From Hyphomicrobiales bacterium (GTDB lineage Bacteria; Pseudomonadota; Alphaproteobacteria; Rhizobiales; Xanthobacteraceae), in assembly GCA_003169835.1 (NCBI GenBank), contig PNAI01000058.1:1-64000 (forward strand): a stretch of 64,000 bases of DNA. The letters run 5' to 3'. A model generated the notes under the pieces. The model was not told where the DNA came from, made no database searches, and was given only the letters and a program-made list of their open reading frames with translations. Made by a program: the position numbers and the translations under genes. Shown here piece by piece: positions 29,791 through 38,077 of the stretch (positions are counted from its first letter, which is position 1; each line of letters begins with the position of its first letter).

Positions 29791-31182
29791 CTAGAATTTC
29801 GGCCGTTGTGCCGAAACGGCACCCGACTGCTCGAGCGCATGCGCGATCCGCAGCGCCACGTCCTCGCGCCACGGCGCGGCGATGATTTGCACGCCGACCG
29901 GCAGCGGCTTCAGCGCCACCGGTACCGCCGCCACCGGCAATCCAATAAACGAAATCGGCTGCGTATAAATTCCGAGGTTCGGCCGCACCGGCAATTCAAT
30001 TCCGTCGAGCACAAATGTCTGTTGGCCGATGGCGGGCGCCGCACAAGGCGTCGCCGGCGCTAAAATCGCATCGACCTCATTGAACAACTCAAGCACCCGC
30101 TCGCGATACCAGCGGCGAAATTTCTGCGCCTGCACCACAAGTGCTGCGGGGATCATCGCCCCCGCGATCAAGCGATCGCGCACCGCCGGATCGAAATCTT
30201 TCGCACGCTTGCGCAGGCGGTCGAGATGCAGCGCCGCACCTTCCGCCGATGTGATCACATATGCCGCAGAGCGAGCACGCTCGGCTTCAGGGATTTCGAT
30301 CTCGCGCCGCACGTTGAGCGCCGCTGCAACACGCGCGAGCGCATCTTGCGCCTCGGGAAACGCACCTTTGCGGAAATAGCCGCCAGCCAATGCGATACGA
30401 AGGTTGTCGGTTCCGCGCCCAAGCAGTGGCACGACCGCCTCTGCAGGTCTTTTCACGCACACCGGATCATCTGGATCATGTCCCGTCATGGCGTCATAGC
30501 TGAGCGCCAGATCGCGGGCTGTGCGCGCGAACGGCCCGACATGGTCAAGACTTGCGACAAACGGAAATGTGCGCGCACGCGAAAGCCGCCCGTAGGTCGG
30601 CTTTAGCCCAAAAATCCCGCAGAACGACGACGGCACCCGAATTGAGCCGTTGGTATCCGAGCCCAACGCCAAAGGCACAAGCCCGCCCGCCACAGCCCCA
30701 CCCGATCCGCCGGAAGATCCGCCGGTCATGCGGCGCAAACCATGCGGATTGCGCGAAGGCCCGTCGTGGATGTTCTCGCCGGTGAAATCGTAGGCGTACT
30801 CGCCCATGTTCAGTGCGCCGACGAGTACAGCACCCGCGGCTTCCAGTCGTTCGATCAACGTCGCATCACGCTTGGCCGGCTTGCGATCGCGGTTGATCTT
30901 GGAGCCCGCGAGCGTCGGCAGACGCGCAATATCGAATAAATTCTTGACCGCGAACGGCACGCCCGCAAGCGGCCCGAGTGTTTTGCCTTCGCTGCGCGCC
31001 CGATCGATGGCAAGAGCTCGTGTGCGGGCACGATCGGCCACTACCGTAGTGAAGCAATTAAGCTTGCGATCGAGCTTCTTGATGCGATCGAGCGTTGACT
31101 CCACGATCGCAAGCGCACTCTCTCCTTTCGCGACCGCACCCGCCATCTCCGCGGCGGAAGCCCATGCACTATTCGTGCTCAT
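29791..31182 (-). CDS. atzE: AtzE-like amidase (1-carboxybiuret hydrolase catalytic subunit, GatA-like)
   Basis: Amidase signature MTGGSSGGSGGAVAGGLVPLALGSDTNGSIRVPSSFCGIFGLKPTYGRLSRART; preceded by atzG and followed by atzH. Confidence 0.85.
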   Translation of the reverse strand: MSTNSAWASAAEMAGAVAKGESALAIVESTLDRIKKLDRKLNCFTTVVADRARTRALAIDRARSEGKTLGPLAGVPFAVKNLFDIARLPTLAGSKINRDRKPAKRDATLIERLEAAGAVLVGALNMGEYAYDFTGENIHDGPSRNPHGLRRMTGGSSGGSGGAVAGGLVPLALGSDTNGSIRVPSSFCGIFGLKPTYGRLSRARTFPFVASLDHVGPFARTARDLALSYDAMTGHDPDDPVCVKRPAEAVVPLLGRGTDNLRIALAGGYFRKGAFPEAQDALARVAAALNVRREIEIPEAERARSAAYVITSAEGAALHLDRLRKRAKDFDPAVRDRLIAGAMIPAALVVQAQKFRRWYRERVLELFNEVDAILAPATPCAAPAIGQQTFVLDGIELPVRPNLGIYTQPISFIGLPVAAVPVALKPLPVGVQIIAAPWREDVALRIAHALEQSGAVSAQRPKF

Positions 31183-31451
31183 GGCACGAATACCGGCGCA
31201 GGTTCCGCCTCGTCGTCCAACGCAAAAGCCGCAACGAAGGCGCCGTGCCGCAACGTAACTTGCAAATTGGCGCGGATCGCCGCTTTCCAGATCTTGTCGA
31301 TCTTGATCCCGAGCGAACGCGCGGTCTCTCCGATGACATCATCGAGCGGATCATATTTCTCCGTCACGCGCCGAAGATTATTTCGCCCTCCTTTGCGCAA
31401 GAGAGATATCGCCGAGGATTGCTTGCGCGATTTTCTAAGCTTGTGCGCCAT
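31179..31451 (-). CDS. atzG: AtzG-like small accessory subunit (DUF4089, GatC-like)
   Basis: DDVIGETARSLGIKIDKIWKAAIRANLQVTLRHGAFVAAFALDDEAEPAPVFVP; overlaps atzE by 4 nt. Confidence 0.78.
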   Translation of the reverse strand: MAHKLRKSRKQSSAISLLRKGGRNNLRRVTEKYDPLDDVIGETARSLGIKIDKIWKAAIRANLQVTLRHGAFVAAFALDDEAEPAPVFVP

Positions 31452-32473
31452 CACAAACCCTCTTTCTCGCCTGTAAAATGACACGCCGCTTCGCGGTTGC
31501 CGAACCGGCGCAACACCGGCATTGCCCCCTTACATTGGTCTACACCGCGCGGACAACGCCCGTAAAATCGGCAAACATTGGGATCCGGATCGATCGGGCT
31601 CATCGGCTCGCCGAGAAGCCGCAGACGTTCCACGCCGCTTATGTCGGAGCTTGGCACCGCGGCCACCAGGGCTTGCGTATAGGGGTGCAGCGGGTGCTCA
31701 AAGACTTCTCGCGCCGGTCCGACCTCCACGATCTTGCCGAGATACATGACGATCACGCGGTCGCACAGCAGCCGCACCACACTCAAATCATGCGACACGA
31801 ACAGATAGCTGATGCCAAGCTGCTCTTTGAGCCTCTGCAGCAGTTGCAGGATCACGACCTGCACCGACACATCGAGCGCCGCAGTCGGCTCGTCGAGCAC
31901 GAGCAGATCCGGCTCGACCGCGACCGCACGCGCGATGCCAACGCGAGCGCGCTGGCCGCCGGAGAGTTGATGTGGAAAGCGGCCCAGCAGCTCGGCCGGC
32001 AGTCCGCATTGCTGCGCCGCCTGCTCGACTTTCGCACGCAGCGCCTTGCCGCGAAGTTTCTTCAAGCGCCGCAAGGGATCGGCGATCGCATCGAACGAGG
32101 TGAAACGCGGATTGATGCTCTCCCCCGCATCTTGGAACACCATTTGGATGCGCGCGCGATCGGCATCGCGCGCAAAGCGCCGGCTCGGCACGAGCGACAA
32201 TTCACGCATGCCGAGCTTAATGCTGCCTTCGGTCGGATCGATCAGCCGCGTGATCGCGCGCACGAGCGTTGACTTACCGCAACCTGACTCGCCGACCAGA
32301 CCGACGGTCTCGCCCTTTCCGATCACGAAGCTTACGTCGTCGACAGCATGCACGTGCGGGAGGTGCACCGGCCCGCCACCGCGCAGCCGTCTTCGCAAGC
32401 GCTCGATCGGGCCAACCGCACGGCCGACCGGAAAACGCTTTGATAATTCGGCGACGTCGAGAAGTACGGTCAT
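31451..32473 (-). CDS. Dipeptide/oligopeptide-type ABC transporter ATP-binding protein (DppF/OppF-like)
   Basis: VGESGCGKSTLVRAITRL (Walker A), LSGGQRARVGIARAVA, LLVLDEPTAALDVS; C-terminal CRFYGRCPRGVDQCKGAMP. Confidence 0.93.
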   Translation of the reverse strand: MTVLLDVAELSKRFPVGRAVGPIERLRRRLRGGGPVHLPHVHAVDDVSFVIGKGETVGLVGESGCGKSTLVRAITRLIDPTEGSIKLGMRELSLVPSRRFARDADRARIQMVFQDAGESINPRFTSFDAIADPLRRLKKLRGKALRAKVEQAAQQCGLPAELLGRFPHQLSGGQRARVGIARAVAVEPDLLVLDEPTAALDVSVQVVILQLLQRLKEQLGISYLFVSHDLSVVRLLCDRVIVMYLGKIVEVGPAREVFEHPLHPYTQALVAAVPSSDISGVERLRLLGEPMSPIDPDPNVCRFYGRCPRGVDQCKGAMPVLRRFGNREAACHFTGEKEGL

Positions 32474-33441
32474 CGCAGCGGGTTCCAGCAGGCGACCATA
32501 TGGGCGGCTACCGCAGGCGAGCGCGGAAGCGGCTGATCGCACTCCGTCATTTTGCGCGGGCAGCGCTCCGAATAGCGGCAAGGCGGCAGGTCGGTGCGGC
32601 GCAGATCCGGCAGCGCACCAGGAATCGAGGCAAGTTCATCCAAATTCGCCGCGCGATCGGGCGTCGCCGCAATCAACTCCGCCGTATAAGGATGCCGGGG
32701 CCGCTCGAAGAGCTCGCGTGTCGCAGCGCATTCGATCACATGACCGGCGTGCATGACAGCAATGCGATCCGCCCGCTGCGCCGCGAGCGCAAGATCGTGC
32801 GTGATGAAAATTGTGGCCATACCGGTGCCCGACGAAAGTTCCGAGATCAAATCCATGATCACGGCTTGCGTGGTGACATCGAGGCCCGTGGTTGGCTCGT
32901 CCGCGATCAACATCGAGGGTTTGGCGGCAATCGCGATGGCGATCATTACGCGCTGGCACATTCCGCCCGACATTTCGAACGGATAAGCCTTGGCGCGGCG
33001 AGAAGGATCGGGGATGCCGACCGCGCGCAGCATTTCGACGGCGCGTTCCGGCGCTTCTTTGCGCGGCACATTGCCATGGCGGATGAGCACATCGGCGATC
33101 TGGCGCCCAACCGACCGAATGGGATTAAGCGCCGCGCGCGGATTTTGAAAGATCATCGCGATCTCACGCCCGCGCACTTCGGACATCGCTGCGTTGCTGG
33201 CACTCAAAAGATCAAGTCCGCCCAGCATGGCGGTGCCGCCTGTGACATGGCCGGCCGGATCAAGAATACCCATCACCGCGTAAGCGGTGACGGATTTGCC
33301 CGAGCCTGACTCGCCGACGATCGCCAGTGTCTCACCCTTGGCCACAGTAAAGCTCACCGACTCCAGCGCCTTGACCACGCCTGAACGCGTGCGGAATTCG
33401 ACCGAAAGGTTTTGCACCAAAAGCGCGGGCGCGACACTCAT
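32470..33441 (-). CDS. Dipeptide/oligopeptide-type ABC transporter ATP-binding protein (DppD/OppD-like)
   Basis: IVGESGSGKSVTAYAVMGIL, MSGGMCQRVMIAIAIA, LIADEPTTGLDVT; CRYSERCPRKMTECDQPLP. Confidence 0.93.
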   Translation of the reverse strand: MSVAPALLVQNLSVEFRTRSGVVKALESVSFTVAKGETLAIVGESGSGKSVTAYAVMGILDPAGHVTGGTAMLGGLDLLSASNAAMSEVRGREIAMIFQNPRAALNPIRSVGRQIADVLIRHGNVPRKEAPERAVEMLRAVGIPDPSRRAKAYPFEMSGGMCQRVMIAIAIAAKPSMLIADEPTTGLDVTTQAVIMDLISELSSGTGMATIFITHDLALAAQRADRIAVMHAGHVIECAATRELFERPRHPYTAELIAATPDRAANLDELASIPGALPDLRRTDLPPCRYSERCPRKMTECDQPLPRSPAVAAHMVACWNPLR

Positions 33442-34292
33442 GTGCGCCTCCGCGGATCGACAATGTCGCGCAACCCGTCGCCGAGCAGATTGAAGCAGAA
33501 CACCGCGATCATCAGCGCCGCGCCCGGAAACAGCGCGATCCACCATTCGCCCGAGACGATGAAGGCCGCGCCTTCCGCCACCATGATCCCCCATTCGGCG
33601 GTCGGCGGCCGCACGCCGAGACCGATGAACGAAAGTCCGGCCGCGTTGAGGATGGCGTATCCCATGGTGAGAGACATCTGCACCGCCAGGATCGGAAACA
33701 CATTCGGCAGTACGTGGAATCCGACAATGCGAAACTCGCTGTTCCCCGACAACCGTGCGGCTTCAACGAAGCCTGCTTCGCGCCGCACATTAGCCTCCGC
33801 GCGCGCAACGCGCGCATAGAGCGGAAAGTTCACAATCGCGGTCGCGATCACGATGTTCTGCACCGTATTGCCAAGCGCAGCGACAATCCCCATTGCAAGC
33901 ACGAACAGCGGGAACGCCATGATCGTATCGGCAATCCGTCCGACGATACGATCGGTCCAGCCGCCAAAATAGCCTGCGGCAACGCCGGCCAGTCCTCCCA
34001 TCAGGAAAACCAGCACAACCGAGGCGATAGCGATGAAGAAATCGAGTCGCGTCGCGACGATGACCCGGCTGAACACGTCGCGGCCGAGCTGGTCGGTTCC
34101 GAACCAATGCCGCAACGACGGCGGCTTCAATGCCACAATCGTGTCGCTTGCGAATGGATCGTGCGGAACCAGATACGGGCCGAATGCCGCAGCGATTACG
34201 ATCAGTACGAACAGCGCAAACGCAAAGCCCGTAACCGGGTTCTCGCCCATGACATAGCGCGCGTGCCGGACGGTGGCGGCAAGCGCGGTCAT
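33438..34292 (-). CDS. Dipeptide-type ABC transporter permease (DppC-like)
   Basis: PPSLRHWFGTDQLGRDVFSRVIVATRLDFFIAIASVV...EAARLSGNSEFRIVGFHVLPNV (EAA loop). Confidence 0.93.
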   Translation of the reverse strand: MTALAATVRHARYVMGENPVTGFAFALFVLIVIAAAFGPYLVPHDPFASDTIVALKPPSLRHWFGTDQLGRDVFSRVIVATRLDFFIAIASVVLVFLMGGLAGVAAGYFGGWTDRIVGRIADTIMAFPLFVLAMGIVAALGNTVQNIVIATAIVNFPLYARVARAEANVRREAGFVEAARLSGNSEFRIVGFHVLPNVFPILAVQMSLTMGYAILNAAGLSFIGLGVRPPTAEWGIMVAEGAAFIVSGEWWIALFPGAALMIAVFCFNLLGDGLRDIVDPRRRT

Positions 34293-35302
34293 GCCTCGAG
34301 CCTCATGCGCGGATCGATCAGCCCGTAGAGAATGTCGATGATAAGATTGAGCGCCACATACATGATCGCCATCGTCAGCACGAAACCTTGCACCGGCGCA
34401 AAATCCGACGCGATCAGCGCTTCGACTGCGAACGAGCCGATGCCGGGCCACGCGAACACCTTCTCCACCAGCACATTGGCGCCGAGCAGGAATGAGAACA
34501 CCATGCCAAGCGTCGTGATGACCGGCAGCATGGCGTTTCGGAAAGCATAGGTGACGACAACGGTGAACGACGATAGCCCGCTCGCGCGCGCACTACGCAC
34601 AAAATCTGACGACAGCACGGCAAGCATCGAAGCGCGCGTCATGCGTGCTATCGGCGCTAGCGAGAAGATACCGAGTGTAAGCGCCGGCAAGATCAGTTGC
34701 TTAAGGCTAGCGACGAACAGCGCGCCGTTACCTGCAATCAGACTATCGATCAGATAAAATCCCGTCACTTGCGGCGGCGGGCTGAAGAAAATGTCGAGCC
34801 GGCCCAGCGGTGCGGGTGCCCAGCCCAATTTATAATAGAATACATAGATGAGAATGAGACCGGTGAAGAACACCGGCAACGACACGCCGGCGGTCGTCAC
34901 CACACGACAGGCGTGGTCGATCAGCGAGCCCGGCTGTGTCGCCGCAAGTATCCCAAGCGGCACCGCAATCGCCATCGAAACCAGCAGTCCCAGCAATGTG
35001 AGCTCCGCCGACGCCGGGAGTCTCCTCTTGATTTCGGCCGCTACCGGTTGGCCTGTGGTGAGCGAGCTACCAAGATCGCCGTGCGAAAGATCGCCGATAT
35101 AGCGCACGAATTGCACGATCAGCGGTTGATCAAGACCGAGCTTTACCCGGATCTCTTCGACCGCCTCCGCCGTTGCCGCAGGTCCCGCAAAATACGCTGC
35201 CGGATCGCCAGGCAACGCTCGCGTCAGGAGAAAGGTAACGATCACCACCCCAATGAGGCTCGGCACAGCCAACAGCAAGCGTTTGAGGATCAGATTCCCC
35301 AT
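34289..35302 (-). CDS. Dipeptide-type ABC transporter permease (DppB-like)
   Basis: MGNLILKRLLLAVPSLIGVVIVTFLLTRALPGDPAAYFAGPAAT...RSARASGLSSFTVVVTYAFRNAMLP. Confidence 0.93.
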   Translation of the reverse strand: MGNLILKRLLLAVPSLIGVVIVTFLLTRALPGDPAAYFAGPAATAEAVEEIRVKLGLDQPLIVQFVRYIGDLSHGDLGSSLTTGQPVAAEIKRRLPASAELTLLGLLVSMAIAVPLGILAATQPGSLIDHACRVVTTAGVSLPVFFTGLILIYVFYYKLGWAPAPLGRLDIFFSPPPQVTGFYLIDSLIAGNGALFVASLKQLILPALTLGIFSLAPIARMTRASMLAVLSSDFVRSARASGLSSFTVVVTYAFRNAMLPVITTLGMVFSFLLGANVLVEKVFAWPGIGSFAVEALIASDFAPVQGFVLTMAIMYVALNLIIDILYGLIDPRMRLEA

Positions 35303-35330
35303 GGTCCCTCCCCGCTCGACGCAGGTGCGA

Positions 35331-36947
35331 TCACGCCTTCACGAGCGAGCGATAGTCGAGGCGCCGGTGGAACCAGTATTGATAGCCGGACACGTTCTTC
35401 TGCATCGCGACATTGACGTAAGGCTGGTAGATCGGAATGCGCGGCATGTCGGTGAAGGCGGTATCGACGAAGCCCTTCACGTCCGTCTCATAGGTTGCCT
35501 TGTTGCCTTCGGCCGCCGCGGTGACGGCGCCATCGACGAAACCGTCGAGCGTCTTCGACTGGTAGCTCATGGTGTTGAAGATCGAATTCTTGCCGTGATA
35601 GCACCAGATGAAGAAATACTCGGGATAATCGAGCCACCCCGAGAACACGTTGGTGTAGAGCGGCAAAGTCTTCTTGTTGAGTTCGGTCCGCCACGTCGCG
35701 CCGGGAATCTTGTTGATCGTGCATTTGATGCCGATTTGCGCAAGGCTTTCCTGCGTGAGCACGCAGAGCGGCTCGTTGACGCCGGCAAACCCGAGATCGA
35801 ACGAGAGCGTGGTCTCAAAGCCGTTGGGATATCCGGCTTCAGCCATAAGCTGCTTTGCCTTGGCGATGTCGGTATTGAACTTGGTCGGCTGCGGCCAGGC
35901 CACTTCGGTCGCCTTATCGGCGGGTGCGCCGAACATCGGTTTCGACAGACCGAACAGAACCGCGTCCATGATTTTCTGATAAGGGATCGCGTAGGCGACA
36001 GCCTGACGCACCTTCAAGTTGTCGAACGGCGGGGTCTTTACATTCATGCCGATGTACTGGATGCCGTTCGAATACGGCGTCGAGACTATAGTGAGCTTGC
36101 CCGCGTCTTTGAGCTCGACGAAGTCCTTGTTCGGCAGATCGTAGGAGATGTCGGCGTCGCCGCGCTCCAGCAGCGCGCGGCGGTTGCCGGCGGATGGCAC
36201 AATACGCCACACGATGCGCTTGATCTTCGGCAGCGGCCCACCTTTCCAGTTTTCATTGCGCTCGAAGATCACCTCGGTTCCCGCAGTCCAGCTCGCCACG
36301 CGGTAAGCCCCACTGCCCGCGGTGTTCTGCTTTGTATATTCGAGGCCCCAGGGATCTTTTTCGGTCGCGTTCTTTTTCACCAGCTCGGAATTGACGATGC
36401 AGGGCACGATCACGGCGAGGTCCGGGATGGTCAGGCGATCCTTGCGCAGGAAATCGACGCGGAAGGTATTGTCATCGACAACCACAAATTGCTCGGGCTT
36501 GGTCAGCGAGCCGGCGCCCATCTGAAAGGTGGGAAATCCGCCAACCGTAACGGCGCGATCAAGCGACCATTTGACGTCCTTCGCGGTAACTGGTGTGCCA
36601 TCATGGAAGGTTGCATTCTTCTTCAGTTTGAATGTCGCCGACATGTCGCCGATCTTCATGTCCTCGGCCAGTTCCATCTTGAACTTGTCGCGGTCGTAGT
36701 ACGGCGTGCCGTTGACCGTCTTCATCTCGTGGCTGATGAGCCGGTCGTAGCAATTCCATGAAACCTCGTAGCCCGGCACGTTGGTACCGACGCCATGGAT
36801 GTCCAGATTGTTCGGCCCGCTCTCGGAGACAATGAGCAGCGTCTCCTGCCGCGATTGCGCTTTGGCGGGCGACCACACGGCAGGGGCTGAAACCATCCCG
36901 CCTGCGGCAACGGCGGACATCGATCTGAGGAATTCGCGACGCTTCAT
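35331..36947 (-). CDS. ABC transporter substrate-binding protein, family 5 (DppA/OppA-like), Tat signal
   Basis: MKRREFLRSMSAVAAGGMVSAPAVWSPAKA; ...FKLKKNATFHDGTPVTAKDVKWSLDRAV; FDNLKVRQAVAYAIPYQKIMDAV. Confidence 0.92.
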   Translation of the reverse strand: MKRREFLRSMSAVAAGGMVSAPAVWSPAKAQSRQETLLIVSESGPNNLDIHGVGTNVPGYEVSWNCYDRLISHEMKTVNGTPYYDRDKFKMELAEDMKIGDMSATFKLKKNATFHDGTPVTAKDVKWSLDRAVTVGGFPTFQMGAGSLTKPEQFVVVDDNTFRVDFLRKDRLTIPDLAVIVPCIVNSELVKKNATEKDPWGLEYTKQNTAGSGAYRVASWTAGTEVIFERNENWKGGPLPKIKRIVWRIVPSAGNRRALLERGDADISYDLPNKDFVELKDAGKLTIVSTPYSNGIQYIGMNVKTPPFDNLKVRQAVAYAIPYQKIMDAVLFGLSKPMFGAPADKATEVAWPQPTKFNTDIAKAKQLMAEAGYPNGFETTLSFDLGFAGVNEPLCVLTQESLAQIGIKCTINKIPGATWRTELNKKTLPLYTNVFSGWLDYPEYFFIWCYHGKNSIFNTMSYQSKTLDGFVDGAVTAAAEGNKATYETDVKGFVDTAFTDMPRIPIYQPYVNVAMQKNVSGYQYWFHRRLDYRSLVKA

Positions 36948-37096
36948 CGGAGCCTCCCAAGGCTGTTGAAGATTCAGTTTCAGGGAGACATCCGCAAAGG
37001 ATGTGCCAACAACGAAATTCGATTGGAAAAAATTATAAGCTATTGTTTTATTGATGTTTTTTTCAAGCCTTTGAGGTTTTTGAGCGGCGCGGTGTC

Positions 37097-37147
37097 ATTA
37101 TGCAATTGCATACAATACGATATTTTATGCCCATAAATTATGCAATT
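37097..37147. promoter_or_regulatory. Candidate operator: two ATTATGCAATT direct repeats 40 bp apart, one overlapping ATGCAATTGCAT palindrome
   Basis: ATTATGCAATT at 37097-37107 and 37137-37147; palindrome ATGCAATTGCAT at 37100-37111; AT-rich region upstream of the ABC/atz operon. Confidence 0.5.
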
Positions 37148-37276
37148 CCGGGAGATGACCAAAGGAGAACGGGTGCATCATTCAGAACCTAGCCGGCGGC
37201 TTGATCTCGCTACGATGAGCACGCACGCACTACGATCAAAAAATACACGACGGCGCTACTCATTCACATCAGCGAC

Positions 37277-37831
37277 TCACGTGCGGTCGTTATGACCTTC
37301 CGGTGTGACCGAATCGAGGACGATGCCGCATCTCCCCAACACGCCGCCGAAATAATACCTCAGCCTGATCCAACGGCCATCGCCGAAATTAAATCGCCAT
37401 TCCCGTTCGTCCTGTCCGCTCCGGTCAATATCGGGGCTGCCATACTGCCAAACGGATGCTGCGAAGAGATTAGCGCCCCGCGTCAGGCAGGTTTTCTTGT
37501 CCAAGTCCAATACGTTTGCTACTGAACCAAACACGCGCGTCAGACGCTCGCCGGTCCCGAACACATATGTGAGGTTGAACGAAGTGCCGAACAACGCAAC
37601 TTTTGTTTGCGCCAGCGTCTTCAGCACCCGACGATCTCCGGTTGAATAGGAGAGACCGACGAGCGCGTCTGAACTGGATCGGGCATCTTCGAAACCGGTT
37701 CCAAATCCGATTTCTCCCACCCGTTCGAGTCGTTGACGCGACTGCTGCGCCAGCGCATCGCTCATCGGCAACGCCATCGCGAAAAGCAACGCCGGCATGT
37801 AAGTCAGGACAATAACGCCTACACGACCCAT
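37277..37831 (-). CDS. Hypothetical exported protein
   Basis: N-terminal hydrophobic segment MGRVGVIVLTYMPALLFAMALPMSDALAQ followed by a strand-rich region; ORF extends to 37915. Confidence 0.5.
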   Translation of the reverse strand: MGRVGVIVLTYMPALLFAMALPMSDALAQQSRQRLERVGEIGFGTGFEDARSSSDALVGLSYSTGDRRVLKTLAQTKVALFGTSFNLTYVFGTGERLTRVFGSVANVLDLDKKTCLTRGANLFAASVWQYGSPDIDRSGQDEREWRFNFGDGRWIRLRYYFGGVLGRCGIVLDSVTPEGHNDRT

Positions 37832-38077
37832 GTTGGGCACCAGCCACCAATTGACGCAAAGCAACTGACGATTTGCTGGACGGTATCTCACCGTTCCGCA
37901 CATAATAGTACACATGCTCTGAGCATAAATATGATCAAAGGATTGCGAGTTTCGATCACACCGTCGCGAGTAAATGTCTAATGAAAATCAAATACTTGGC
38001 GGGTCACCGTACAAGATGCCCGCTAAAGCCGCAGCCATTCCGCCGCAATGATCGCGCATAGCGAACTCCAGCGCGCG

